This document shows, in pieces, positions 1 through 11,660 of a stretch of 64,000 bases of DNA (position 1 is its first letter; each line of letters starts with the position of its first letter). Position numbers and translations under genes: made by a program. The notes beneath the pieces were generated by a model. It was not told where the DNA came from, made no database searches, and worked only from the letters and a program-made list of their open reading frames with translations. This DNA is from Dipteronia dyeriana (lineage: Eukaryota; Streptophyta; Magnoliopsida; Sapindales; Sapindaceae): assembly GCA_032871835.1 (NCBI GenBank), contig CM065301.1, forward strand, positions 9,432,413 through 9,496,412, read 5' to 3'.

Positions 1-786
1 GTGAACCCCAAATATTCGGATTCTCAACTGATTTTAATAAGTACAGTAATCGCAAATCAATATTAAGGTTCTATTTGTCTTGTTAGGATTTCTGATTAGT
101 AAACATGTGAATGTTTATTTAAAAAAAAAATTGTAAGGATAGTTATGAAATAACTTTCGTTTTCTAACGTTAGAAAACCGGCTATATAACGTTACAAAAC
201 CAAAATACTGAATTTTTCGGGTCTTTTTTGTGAACCTCGATGACAATACAATAAAAAACTAATAGAATAAAAATAAAATAATTGCACCAAACTAGGGGAT
301 ATGATAACATTTGCAAAGACAATATGAGGTTGACCATGTAGTAAAGTCTCTCACACTCACTTTTGAGTTCGAGTTTCTCCTTCATTCCTCACAAAACCAT
401 GAATTATTATAATATTTCAAAAAAAAATTAACATTTGTCAAATGACTTTCAAATATACACCAACCCAAAGCACACCTATACGCATGCTTCATGTTTCTTA
501 CACACAAATTAGTGGTCTTTCGTGTTTTTTACACTTGGCGAATTGACAACTCACTTGATACATCATTTGACTTAATTATTTAGGTTGTATAGCATTACTC
601 AATTTATATTCATATCTATGGGTTATTTCGTAAAGGCCTTATATCTGCTGGTCGATTCATTTGAGATTCAAATTTTAATAATTAATGAATCATTTACTAA
701 TCAAGAATCCTATTAAGGAAAGAGAATTAAGTTTTTGATTTGAGAATTTCGGTGTTTACTAATATTTAGGGGAATATTTTGTGGAT
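1..786. other. AT-rich non-coding flank
   Basis: No open frame with a recognisable product, no RNA gene and no terminal-repeat structure was seen. The stretch is AT-rich with short A and T runs. It ends where sequence shared with the copy at 9.36 kb begins, so it is the left flank of the first LTR element. It may itself be older transposon debris, but nothing in it identifies a family. Confidence 0.5.
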
Positions 787-1106
787 CTCTGATCAAACCA
801 TGATAACACTAGATTTCGAGTCCCCCTTCCTCTGCTTATTGCTTAATTCTCGGGTAAAATCAAGTGTTTAATGGCTCGATTAAGTAATTTTACATGATTT
901 TGTATTAGGGGTATCATATGGGAGATATGAGTGAAGTTGGGACCCAAAAGAGCTAGAAATTGGCAACTTGAACAAAAAGGCACGAGTTGTAGCGGTCATG
1001 GTACGTCGTCATGGAAGGTCGTGACATGACAGATGACAACAACTTGTTTTATGAGTCACCTAAAGTGTCGCTTGGAGAGCATGTTCGAAAATGAAGAAAG
1101 AGACAT

Positions 1107-1257
1107 GTCGCGGTCTAAGTGTCGTCATGGGAGACCGCGACACATTAGGCGACAACAACTTTGCTAACCTGTGTCGCTCGAAGTATCGCTTGGAAAGAAG
1201 ACGTGAATCAAAGAAGTGAAATGTCGAGGTCTAATTGTCGTCATGGGCGACCGCGAC
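1107..1257 (+). repeat. Two GC-rich hairpins in the LTR promoter region
   Basis: GTCGCGGTCT (1107-1116) is an exact inverted match to AGACCGCGAC (1132-1141), with a 15-base spacer containing GTCGTCATGGG. A second, slightly imperfect version lies at 1223-1257, and a weaker one at about 993-1025. The same motif recurs in the 3' LTR (near 9.68 and 9.80 kb) and inside the element (5095-5262). These dyads stand out against the AT-rich background and sit shortly upstream of the TATA box. Confidence 0.7.
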
Positions 1258-1323
1258 ATTCAGAGAGGCGACAGTCTGCCAGCACGTGTTTCTAGGTTGA
1301 TTCCGGACCTATTTTTGGACCCA

Positions 1324-1331
1324 TATAAATA
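1324..1331 (+). promoter_or_regulatory. LTR TATA box
   Basis: TATAAATA lies in the middle of the 5' LTR and is conserved at 9897-9904 in the 3' LTR. Its place, about 70 bp downstream of the last hairpin, suits the U3 promoter of an LTR element. Transcription from it is inferred, not shown. Confidence 0.55.
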
Positions 1332-2227
1332 CTCATCTTATATTTTGATGATGTAACATTAGCCACAAGAACTTTTGGACACTTTTACCCTTCCATCACC
1401 ATCCTTAGACACTTTCATTCCTCCATCCATCTTGGGACCTTGGAAAGCAAGAAGAGGAAGCTTACAAATCAAGGAACCTCAATGACCAACTTGGGTTTCT
1501 TCTTTAACTCTTCTTTGTTTTATTTATTTTCTTTGATGTGTAACTAATCTCTAAGTTAGGGGATTAATATAACCGGTTGAACAACTCTTGTAGTCCTATA
1601 GTCTAATAGTTTTTAATTAAATTCATTGTTATTCTCTTTTATTGAAATACTTGCTCTAATTCCTTTACTTATATTCAAATGAGACATTAATGAATGTTTA
1701 TGTTAGGACTAGTTTATATATGTTGTTGAGGGTTAGATGTGGGTGACCATCGCATTTAATCTTTAATTACAAGCTTAATAATTGATAAATTTTCAATATG
1801 CATGACCATGCTATGTGTGATTTGGTTTAGAGTTTTAATTAAAAATTAATTCTAACAATTGCTCATTACATGACCATGTGTGAGAAATGGGAAGGATTAA
1901 GTGTTTCATGAAACAAACCATATAAATTGGATTTAAGTGCTTTAATGAGACTTGTGGATTATATTGAGTAGTTCAATTAGGTTGCATTGATTCCCTGGCG
2001 TTTCCCTTATGTTCATATTTTCGCGTGAGCTTTTGTGTCATTTAGTTTATTAGATTTTTGCATATTAGTGAATTAGAATACCAATCCAAGACAAGCATTA
2101 TGCCTTCTACTTTTATTGCATTTAGTAGGGTTAATCGAGTTAATTAGTTAAAATATTTTGAATCACCGATCCCAGTGAACGAACAAATCTATTACATTGA
2201 TTAAGATTAAAAATACTGAATCAATTT

Positions 2228-2245
2228 TGGTGCCACTGCCGGGGA
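2228..2245 (+). other. Primer-binding-site-like sequence
   Basis: TGGTGCCACTGCCGGGGA begins four bases after the LTR end. It closely resembles the TGGCGCC...GCCGGGGA class of primer-binding sites typical of Athila/Tat plant gypsy elements. Two or more positions differ from that class as I know it, consistent with decay. Confidence 0.65.
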
Positions 2246-2552
2246 TTAACATAGTTTTATTAGTTGAATCTAGTTAGTTTGATTTAGATAGTGTGTGTGT
2301 CATTTGTTTTATTAGTTTAGTTTTATTTCTTTTTAGTTTATTTTTAGTTTAATTTTACTTCATTGGTATTCTTGTTTTTAGTGTTTCAGGGCTACAGGTG
2401 TATGCACGGTCGCCGTTCTCTTGGAAGAAATTTGTTTACGGTCATCGATAACATAAACCGAGTAAGTCGTCTTGCTAGGCAGTTTGAGGGTATAGACACC
2501 TACACATGAGGAAAACCAAGGTGTCATAACTATAAGGGAATTAGGCCAACCT

Positions 2553-3663
2553 ATGATGGAGCATCAACCATCACCTATAGTGTTAAGTGCGGCGACTATG
2601 AGCTATGAGCTCAAAGGACTTCACATTGCCATGTTTCCTTCTTTCAATGGCCACCCGACCAAAGATTGTTTACAATTCATGAAGGATTATCATTTTATAT
2701 TGGAAACCTTCCCGATAGGCCGACTCACCGAAAAACAGTTGAATATGAGATGTTTTAGGTGTTGCCTAAAGGATAGATCCAAGGTATGGTTTGGTTCTTT
2801 GAGGGCGGGATCTTTAACTACATGGGATGGTGTGCCAAGTCTTTTTCAATTGGTTCTTTCTGGCCGTGAAGATAAAGGAGATTCGGATCCAAATTGCAAG
2901 CTTCACCGAGGAAGATGATGAGCCTTTTCATGAGACTTGGGGAAGATATGGGAAACTTTTGGAACAAATCCCTCATCACATGGTAACCGATGAGTACAAG
3001 GTCCGTACGTTCTACAGTGGGTTGGCAACCTTCACACAAGCTTCAGTGGACAATGCATGTGGGGGATTCATCACCAATAAATCGGCTGTTGAAATTTTTG
3101 AAATATATGAGACGTTGGCTCTTTACTTCCAACATAGAAGTTCAACTTCAAGAAGGGGAGGAAAGCATGGGGTTAGTCAAGACCCGGAGATGGCAATACA
3201 AATGGCTAGGCTAACCAAGCGAGTTGAGGCAATGGCAAGAAATATGGGTCAACAACAGGGAAGGGCAAACATGGTGTATGAAGAGGATCATCAAGGTAGA
3301 GAGATGGTGCTATATGAGACACAGGATGTCCAAGCCTTAAATTATCAAAGAGGAATAAATGATCCATGTTCTAACTCTTACAATCTGGGGCGGCGCAACC
3401 ATCTCAACTTCTCATGGTCCGACCCAAACAACACTTTGAATAACCAAGCTCAGAACTACCAAGGCCAAGGGTTAAGTGGGCAACAATGGAACAACTCGGG
3501 TAATCGAGATGTGACTTCATATCAGCCAAGAAAGAGTCCTTTGGAGTACATTGTGACTACCCTTACTCAGAGTTCACAACGGACATACCAAAACTTGAAA
3601 AATTTCATTCAAGTATGTGGGCAAAGGTTCACCAACTTAGAGGCATCGGTAAAGAAGTTGTAG
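2553..3663 (+). pseudogene. gag: Athila-type gag, frameshifted
   Basis: The N-terminal part (2553 to about 2825) carries features of the plant retrotransposon gag domain, including the KVWFGSL segment. Reading continues in another frame from about 2827 (VCQVFFNWFF, then HETWGRYGKLLEQIPHH) to a stop at 3661-3663. So one frameshift near 2826 breaks the gene. The C-terminal half contains the HLNFSWSDPNN-type segment typical of Athila gag proteins and is rich in Asn and Gln. The product would form the capsid of the element's particles. Confidence in the family is good; the gene is not functional as it stands. Confidence 0.8.
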
Positions 3664-4632
3664 ACGTAGTTAGGGCAAGTAGCTGACACGATTCGCAGGA
3701 ATGAGTCGGGTAGACTTCTAAGTCAGTTAGAGCAAGCTAAAGCAGTGACAGTTTTGAAGAGTGCCCGAGTGTTAGAGACAGGAGATTCTAGTGGAGAGCC
3801 TAAGAAGAAAAATGCTAAGGACTAGGAGGAAGAAACTAGGGGGAGGGCTTTGGTAGAAGAAGAGGAAGTAGTAGTAAAAAAGATTCATGAGAAGACTTCT
3901 CTTTTACATAAGTCACATGATCCCTACATCCATTTCCTAAAAGGTTGAAGAAAGTCACTAGTTCAGTTGATTGCCTTGTCGTGGGTATACTTCAGGCAGA
4001 AGACTATTCTAGGAATCCAACTGAGTATTTAAATGAAATCCTAGCGCTTTTTGAGGATAAAGGTGAGGAAAGTGGTCAAACTGGCGATCCATGTGACAAA
4101 CAATCATTGTTGGACATTAATGAGCTTGTGAGCAATAACACCGACTTGATGAAGAGGATGGAAATCTTAGAAAAGGAAATGGATGAAGCAATCAAGAGGG
4201 CGGAAGATCTTGTTAGGCTAGTAGAAGAGCACGAAGAAAACTTTACCCGAAGCACTTGAAAGATGCAATGGCAAATTGAACAAAGGAGATGCCATCAAGG
4301 AGGAGTTGAGCGGAAAAGAAATTGCTTTAAAGATAGCAAAGGTCAATGAATGTGACTGCTTAGTGGAGCTTGAAAGGGCCGAACGAACAATTAAAACCTT
4401 GACCAAGGACCGAAGCATAGACAAAGCAACTCTACAACTCCATACCATTGAGAGAGATACAAACCATCCAAGGGTAAGAATTAAGAAGACCGAAGGTAGT
4501 TCATCATATTTTCCTTACATATGTCATTTTTACCACACTAGGGGTCATAAAAGGGCCCAATATGCTGAATTCATGGAAGTGTGTAAAATAAATGAAGCAT
4601 GCCTAAAGGAAGGCCAAAGAAGATTCGACTAG
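3664..4632 (+). pseudogene. Gag tail / coiled-coil remnant
   Basis: After the gag stop the frame remains recognisable for about 80 codons (Gln/Lys-rich, matching the usual linker of Athila gag-pol). It then gives way to two short frames (3945-4259 and 4276-4632). The first ends in a Glu/Lys-rich heptad-like stretch likely to form a coiled coil. The second ends in a zinc-knuckle-like Cys/His segment (ICHFYHTRGHKRAQ) with expected Cys positions changed. Stops separate the pieces. No pol domain follows. Confidence 0.45.
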
Positions 4633-5871
4633 TTTGGGTCCGAAAAGACACACTTGACAAAGCAAGAGACACTATCATTGATGGGAACCTTGCTTGGTTG
4701 GTTGTGATAGAGCTTCAAAGGCTGTAATGCCCTCACCACGTCTTGTCTAGACGTTAAATAGTGCGCTTGGTGGAAAGTAACCCACATAGGTATCTTTTTT
4801 TCGGTAATTTTTAGTTTAGATAATAATTGTGAATGGTAGTGATTCTACTTTATTCCCAAGTCGAAGTTCATCCACGCCTTAATTTTTAGAAACAATTGTG
4901 ATTATAGTGCAAGGTGTGAAAAACACATAGGTTTGTGGGTGATTTTTCATTTTACATACAACTCTAGTAGCTAAAGTTTAAGCTTTCCTAACCCAATTAT
5001 TCAAGCAAATGCCCTTGATATGTTTGTTTTTGAGTATGTGTGCAGATTAGGCACTTAGGACAGCTCAATGGTATTAAAAAGGAATTTTTCCAGGTATGTC
5101 GCGATCAAGATGTCGTCATGGACGGCCGCGATAATACCACGCGACAACAGAGAGGAGTTGTTGTAGCCTGAGGTGTCGTGTGACGTGTCGAACATAATAA
5201 TTTCCTTGACGAAGAGGCAGTGAGTCGCGGTCATGAACTCCGTAATGGAAGACTGCGACAGACACCTGGTATAAAAGCATCAGTTCACGGTAAGACAGCC
5301 TCTCACCAAAAATTCAAACCTCAATCGTGACAAATTCTCCCTCTACGCGACATCGAAGACTTTCAGTCCACGTAATTGGTAATTCCTTCTTGTTTTCACT
5401 TACTTTAAACCTTTGATTAGTTCCAAATCCCTAGTTCGTTCTTCATTTACACATTCTAGGGTACATTTGAGGGTTTTTTGAAATCTTTATGGGTGAAGCA
5501 ATTGTGTGCATGTTTTGTGTTAATTGAAGTGTGAGTTTTGGTTTGTGAAGTTTATTAAAGCATATTTTGTATTTGGAGGAGTTGTGAGTGAAATAGGTTG
5601 AGTGTAATGGATCTAGGGCACATTTAGGGGTAAATTCGGGATTATTCGATTTTGATATTTGATTAGTATTATTTTGCATATATTGTTATTGTATGGTGGT
5701 GGTTGGTGGTATTCGTGGTGTATCGAATTACCAGAGTTGTTGAGTTGTGCCGACAAATTGTGTGGTCCGAATTGAAGCGACACGGTTTTTTTCTGGGGTA
5801 TTGAAATGGCTAGAACCAAGTAGACAACTACGGTAGATTCCAGCCGTACTGAAACAAGGGATTCCAGCCGT
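4633..5871 (+). other. Internal non-coding region of the Athila-like element
   Basis: No convincing coding frame. From 5095 to 5262 the LTR-type motif GTCGTCATGG with flanking GTCGCG/CGCGA dyads reappears twice, so part of the region derives from, or shares an origin with, the LTR promoter block. The rest is T-rich and leads into the second gene region. Confidence 0.5.
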
Positions 5872-7194
5872 ATGGAAAGGCCTAGAATGGGCCAAGAAAA
5901 AGGAAAGAGCCAGATTCTACCTTGTGCTGAAAACCCTGATTTTTCGGTTAGGATAGCAAAATTCAGTGGGAAGAAGTTCATACCTGAAAGGGGGATCAAC
6001 CTGAGCGAGTTGGATGAGACTCTGATTCCTGATATGGTTGGGGCTCAAGGTTGGGCACCATTGTTCAAAGGCCTATAAAATATTGCCCTTATATTGTAAA
6101 AGAATTTTATACAGGGGTAATTGAGAGGAACTACAGTTTAGGAAGTCTGGTATTGGTTCGTGCTAAAGAAGTCTGCATCATCTCTGGGGACATTAACAAA
6201 CATTACATGACCGAACTTTCACACACAATTGCCATGTTTAAGGGAGTTCTTAAGCTTGACATTTTCCCCATAATGAACATTGACCTAGCCAATAGTTTGG
6301 TAGCCTAACCGATGGAGTTTTGGAACTCCAGGTCTAATCCGATCAAGCAGAAGAGGTTGCTACTAGAGATGGCTTTCTGGCATATTTTCATTTCCCATTC
6401 TTTGAGGCCATGTGGACATCACACTACGGTATCTTATGAGGTAGCCACTTTGCTCTACTGCATTAAACATGGGCATCCTTTAGATGTGGGGGTGATTGTG
6501 AAAATAGAGATTCACAAGTCATCAAGGGACACAATAGGGAAAGAAGCAATAGTGTTTCCTTATCGAATCATATTATTCTGTCAGGAGACGAGTATGGACG
6601 TGTCTTCCGATGAGTTTGTTGAGATCGGGCTTGACACTGGGATCCATACATGGTATTCATTGTTTCCTAGACGAGGTCTAGTGAACACCCGACAGAGGAG
6701 AGGGCAGTCAGCCTAAGAAGAAAAGGGGAAGGGTAGTTCAAAATCATTCAGATGATGAGGACATGGAGCCCGGTCAGGATGAGTAGGCAGACGGTGTTGA
6801 TGATGAGCGGCTGCTTAAGGATGATGATTCCCTCCCTGCATTGGAGCGTTTGTTGGCAGCTACCAAACTCTCTAGAGAAGAGCAGACAAATGCAGATGCA
6901 AGAAATTTAAATGCCAATGGGGATGCGCAACACTCAATCCTTCAGCATATGCAATGGATGGAACAGCGGATAATGGCCAAGATAGATATGGTGGATGCAG
7001 GATTCAGACAGGACATTACATATTTGAGGCAGGAGCTCTATCTACGGCCATATGAGAGAGAGATGAAGCCAGTTCCATATCCATGGCATCTGTATCCAGC
7101 TCCAGATTACCAGCCTCCACATCCATTTCTAGATTATAGACCTCCATACCCATGGATCCAGAGTACAGGTTCAGCTTTAGGATCAGGATTCTAG
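5872..7194 (+). pseudogene. Putative plant transposon protein (second ORF of the Athila-like element)
   Basis: Three adjoining frames read as one decayed protein: 5872-6076, a frame change near 6060, 6051-6308 with a stop (TAA) at 6306, then 6312-6716. The middle contains an AFWHIFISHSLRPCGHHTTVSYEVATLLY segment (given here by its ends: AFWHIF...VATLLY). It resembles the conserved block of the putative plant transposon protein family found in Athila-related elements. A downstream piece (6841-7194) predicts a helical segment followed by a Pro/Tyr-rich tail. The family's molecular role is unknown. A degenerate env-like origin is an alternative. Confidence 0.55.
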
Positions 7195-7397
7195 CCCAAA
7201 CTTCCAGTTTACCCGGTTGGCGGACCAGTAGTTTCAGAGGAGGAAGCTATTATCCGGACTGTTATGGAGATATCGAGAAAGAAAGCAGAGGACAGAGCAG
7301 CAGCAATAGCCGGTTGGAAGGGGAAGGAATTGATGCCCGAAACCTCATGGCCATCACTACCGCCACCTCATTATTAGCTTTGAGTTGTACTGTTTAG

Positions 7398-9358
7398 CTA
7401 GACTTGTCTTGTCTTATTTACTGCTTTCAGTTGTATTTTGTACTTATTTTAATTACTCTTATTATTTGATTTCTATCGTAGTGGTACTTTTGCATCATTT
7501 GTTTTGTTTTGTTTTGTTTTATTCTGATTTATAATAAGGGTGTGCGCTGTTTTGTGTCATGGTTGATATTTAATTACCATTGGGAGCTTTCTATGCCATC
7601 TTGATCGAGTTTTTGTGCATTTTATTTTATGTTGTTGAATTGTGTTGTTTTGTGGTTTAGGACCCTTTTCGTTGGGCTCTCATTGTCAACATTGTGGACA
7701 ATATTGAGTTTAGGTTTGAGGGTGTCGACACCTGTTTCGGTCGTTTTGGTTTTATTGAGTCCTAAATTCTATTTTTGAGTAAAAAAATTTATTTCATTTT
7801 GAGTTCAAATTTTTTGTTTAGTCAAACTTTTCAAAAATTGTCACATGACCAAAATTTTCGAGCTTCAAGTAGCTTGGGTGTGATGCTTTGAGTGTGTGTT
7901 TGTGTGAGAGTTTATTTATGCATAATGTGCTTGATTGAGCATCTTGTTGTCACTCTAGGGTCTCACTTGCACTTCATGGGCTTGTCCCATCCTTTTGTGT
8001 TCAAGTTGAGGGAACTCGGTGCTCAAACACCTTGTTCTAATAGTGGAGACGCCTAGTGAGTTCACAAACACAAGCCTTAAAAAGCGCATTTGAGTGTTAT
8101 CATTATTTCATCTTAAACACTTATCTCGTCATGCGTATCAGTTGCCATAGGACATCACATTACATTATATTCGTGGATTGTTTGATAGATACTTACCTTC
8201 CCTTGATAGATGAAATGGTGGAAATGATTTTAGGCAATGTGTGTTCTTAACTACTCAAATTAGCCTAAACACATTCCTTGTCCCTATTTGTGTGCTACCA
8301 AGCAAATTTTGAGGCAAAACACCTACCTTTCTTTTGGAACCACATTACACCATATAGCCTAAACCTAAACACATGCCTACCCTCGTTGCCAATCTTATCA
8401 GGATGTGTTGTGTTGTGTTGTGGTTAAAGGTAAAAAAAAATCTAAATATGAAGAGTTGAGTGTACTTAGGCTATATTAATAAATGTACAAGGCAAAAAGG
8501 ACCCAAAAATGTAAAAGTGCAAAAATGTGCACCTTTGAGTTTAAAGTGTCAATACTTAACCCAAAAAAAAGGGGAATTAGAGTCTTGTATGTAATTGTAA
8601 AGTACTCACTAGTAGAGTACTCATGTATAGCAAGAGTGTAATGAAAAGTAAAGCCTAGTCACTAGTGTCAAGTGATGCAATTAGCACTAAATTGTTATGT
8701 GTATCATGTAGAGTCTTAGCATGGTTGGTGACTTTTGAATTTCATTACCTATTCTTTGTTCACCACATATCACCCAATGGCCCCATTTCAACCAAATGGA
8801 AGACCTAAATGATCTACTATGAAATCTAGATTGGAAATGTTTGTTGAAGCATGATCTTCCACTTCCATGGCATTTGATTCATTTCCTAGGCTGGTTCACC
8901 AAAAGAACAATGTTTCATTTCTTATTGTATGCAAGTATTTGATTCTCATGCATAACTCTACCCTTGCATACTTTGTATAAGTGTGAACTTTGGACTCCGA
9001 GAGGAAAGAAAAGAGAATGTCCACGTGAGGTTTAGAGTCAAAGCGAATTATGCTCGAGGTGTGAGAGTGAGTAGTTCCCGACACAAGAGCACTCTAACAC
9101 AAGAGCACTCTAGGTGTGGGATTAGTGTTGTTCGAGTGTCCCGTGAGTGCCTTCGAGTTGCTTAAGAATGTTTTGCATGTGTTTACTCTCCTTATCCACA
9201 CCTCTTTGCATCTTATCACCAGTTGAAAATACGGCTTTTGAGTTATTGTTGTTTAAATTTCTTTTGTTTTTATCAAGTCTTCATATTGTTTGTTTTTTGT
9301 TTTTATTGTTGTTTTGTCTTGATTTTGCTCGATGACGAACAAAAGGCTAGGTTTGGGG
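7398..9358 (+). other. 3' internal non-coding region of the Athila-like element
   Basis: No credible gene. A polypurine-like GGTTTGAGGGTGTCGA near 7712 resembles the true tract before the 3' LTR, as if an earlier 3' LTR junction or duplicated tract lay there. Short frames between 8056 and 9432 show no family resemblance. Confidence 0.5.
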
Positions 9359-9360
9359 GT
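9341..9360 (+). other. Polypurine tract before the 3' LTR
   Basis: An AAAAGGCTAGGTTTGGGGGT stretch abuts the point where LTR similarity begins. Purine-rich tracts ending in GGGGGT are usual for Athila-type elements and would prime plus-strand DNA synthesis. The assignment rests on position and composition. Confidence 0.6.
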
Positions 9361-10184
9361 GTTGATCGAGTCATGATAACACTAGATTTCGAGTCCCCCT
9401 TCCTATGTTTATTGCTCAATTATCAGGTATAATCAAGCGTTTAATGGCTCGATTAAGTGTTTATATAGGATTTTGTATTAGGGGTATCATATGGGAGATA
9501 TGAGTGAAGTTAAGACCAGAAAGAGCTGGAAATTGGCAACTTGGACAAAAAGGCACGAGCTATTGCAGTAATGGTACGTTGTTATGGAAGGTCGCGACAT
9601 AACATGCGACAACAACTTGTTTTATAAGTCGCATAAAGTGTCGCTTGGAGACCATGAACAAAATTGAAGAAAGCGACATGTCACGGTCTAAGTGTCTTCA
9701 TGGGAGACCGCAACACATCAGGCGACATCATCTTTGCTAACCTGTGTCGCTCGAAGTATCACCCGGAAAGAAGATGCGGATTAAAGAAGTGAAGTGTCGC
9801 GATCGAATTGTCGTCATGGGCGACCGTGGCATTCAGAGAGGCGACAGTCCGCCAGCACGCGTTTCTAGATTGATTCCTAACCTATTTTTGGACCAATATA
9901 AATACTTATCTTAGATTTTGGTGATGTAACATTAGCCACACAAACTTTTGGACACTTTTACCCTTCAATCACCATCCTTAGACACTTTCATTCCTCCATC
10001 CATCTTGGAACCTTGGAAAGCAAGAGGAAGAAGCTTACAAATCAAGGAATCTCAAATGACTAACTTGGGTTTCTTCTTTAACTCTTCTTTGTTTTATTTC
10101 TTATCCTTGATGTGTAACTAATCTCTAAGTTAGGGGATTAATGTAACCGGTTGAACAACTTTTGTAGTTCTATAGTCTAATAGT
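9360..10184 (+). repeat. 3' LTR, truncated
   Basis: Collinear with 787 to about 1610, including the hairpins and the TATA box (9897-9904). Similarity ends abruptly at the TAATAGTT near 10184, where the 5' LTR continues for another 600 bp. The lost part is not found downstream, so this is a deletion rather than a simple insertion. Confidence 0.75.
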
Positions 10185-10230
10185 TCGAACTGACAATAGA
10201 AAGAATATATATATATATTGTCTTTTTTCC

Positions 10231-10547
10231 TGTCAGTGCACACTAATGAAATTATATAAGGACATTGAATGTGAACCACTTATTTATAAAAGAGCTTTGA
10301 AAAGTACATACATACCAAGTCAAAGTATGTAAAATGAGTGACTCGCATTCAATGTCCTTATATAATTCCATAAGTACGCACTTATGTGAAAATTTTCGTG
10401 TATATATAGTGGGTTTCCTATCAGTGTGTTGTGTGTGACTACTGATTGTGGATAAGTTTTGATAAGTGCATACACTTTAACTCAAAATATGTAAATTTAA
10501 TGATCCATAACTAACGTACTGATAAAGTTATATTAGTGTGTACTGAC
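10231..10547. repeat. Inverted-repeat (MITE-like) element
   Basis: GTCAGTGCACACTAATG (10232-10248) has a near-perfect inverted partner at about 10530-10547. Inside it, ATTATATAAGGACATTGAATG (about 10251-10271) is exactly inverted at about 10347-10367. The nested dyads give a strong predicted fold. There is no coding capacity. No clear target duplication was found, so the superfamily is not assigned. Confidence 0.45.
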
Positions 10548-10611
10548 TTAAAAATTACATAAAATACCCTCAAGGGTGAATTGCACGAAATCCCTCGAGG
10601 TTCATTAAAAT

Positions 10612-10990
10612 TGCATGGATATGGTAGTTTTGATCTTATACACACAAACTTCCCCGAACATTTGAAAATTGTTGCACAAACTATTTTTTTTTAAGATGAT
10701 TTTTTTCCCGATTTCAAATTTATGATACATGCATGTTTTTAAAAAGATTTTTTATTTTTTTATCTTATTTTTAAGTTTTTTAGATTATTTAAAATAACAA
10801 TATATGGTATTTTATACTTTCTACATATTTGACCGCATATTTGACAATTGACTAACGAATCCATCTAACGGTAAAAAATGTGTGTGTAATAATTTTTAAA
10901 TATTGATGCAAATTTGAACGTTTATAACCAAAACTATCATATCTATGTAACTTTATCAAACGTTTATAACCAAAACTATCATATCTATGT
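10612..10990. repeat. MITE-like element with a duplicated end
   Basis: A segment at about 10612-10641 containing GATATGGTAGTTTTGATC is inverted, with a few mismatches, at 10918-10948. The right end is then repeated exactly (31 bp) at 10960-10990, with a period of 42 bp. No coding frame is supported. It lies just left of the MULE target site. Confidence 0.35.
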
Positions 10991-11160
10991 TTGTTTTTGC
11001 ATGGTTGAAATGTGAGAAAGAAGAGGTAAATGATTGTGAAAGCTTACCGAGAGACAAGAAAATATTGGCAAGAAATGGTAAACAATTTGGGTTCGGCTCA
11101 AAGTATGTTAGAGTATACATGTTAAATAGGGATCAAAATTTAAATCTTTTTATTGAGAGG

Positions 11161-11170
11161 TTGTCCAATA
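11161..11170 (+). repeat. Left target-site duplication of the MULE
   Basis: TTGTCCAATA, identical to 18065-18074. With a 9 bp duplication (TGTCCAATA) the two terminal inverted repeats start in register. Confidence 0.85.
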
Positions 11171-11253
11171 GTGGAAATGGTGAGATATGTCACATTTTTT
11201 AAGTTGTGTTGTGATGATGTCATCATTTTAATAACTTAAGTTTAAAAGGCACC
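11171..11253 (+). repeat. Left terminal inverted repeat of the MULE
   Basis: It aligns without gaps to the reverse complement of 17983-18065. The best block is the inner TAAGTTTAAAA..GCACC. Overall identity is about 70 percent over the part compared, so the ends have diverged since insertion or were never identical. Confidence 0.75.
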
Positions 11254-11660
11254 TATTATGATGAACTACCCAAATTGCCCTTAAACTTTAATTTTTTAAA
11301 ATCAACTTTTTGAACTCGTTGGTATCTCCCCAAAAAACTTGTCTGAAAAACTTGACTCTGTCTCTAAAAAAGTTGTCTCTCTACAGATTCTACAGTAGAA
11401 GGTAACAAATATTTATGATTTTCAATAAAATTTCTTTTATGCATTTCAGATATTTTGCATTCATTTCTGTGTGGGTTAACAATGTATCCATTCCTCGATA
11501 ACAATGTATCCATTTCAGATTATGCACTAGAATGTATGAAAATGGAAAAGATTCGTGCTTTTTTCTTGTGTGACCGAGAATATTTAAAAATGAATCAAGC
11601 TTATTTTGTATTGGAACAAGGTTTTGTTTAGTTTGAAAAAAGCTTGATTATTTGAAAAAA

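Larger units (their letters stand above)
787..2223 (+). repeat. 5' LTR of the Athila-like element
   Basis: It matches 9360-10184 over its first ~820 bp. It ends in CA just before the primer-binding-site-like sequence at 2228. It holds GC-rich dyads around 1.0-1.26 kb, a TATA box at 1324 and an AT-rich downstream half. The left boundary is approximate because the first few bases differ between the two LTRs. Confidence 0.75.
787..10184 (+). mobile_element. Non-autonomous Athila-like Ty3/gypsy LTR retrotransposon, 3' LTR truncated
   Basis: About 820 bp at the left end recurs in direct orientation from 9360. A primer-binding-site-like sequence follows the left copy and a polypurine tract precedes the right copy, so these are the two LTRs of one element. 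Inside are a broken Athila-type gag (2553-3663), a coiled-coil/zinc-knuckle-like tail (to 4632) and a second gene region resembling the putative plant transposon protein family (5872-7194). No protease, reverse transcriptase, RNase H or integrase motif is seen in any frame between the LTRs, so it would depend on a partner. The LTRs differ at many sites, pointing to an old insertion. The 3' LTR stops at about 10184, losing roughly 600 bp. Confidence 0.8.

Noticed and set aside
10987..11202. 71-codon plus-strand frame
   Set aside because: It spans the MULE target site and left terminal repeat, so it cannot be an ancestral gene, and has no recognisable motif.
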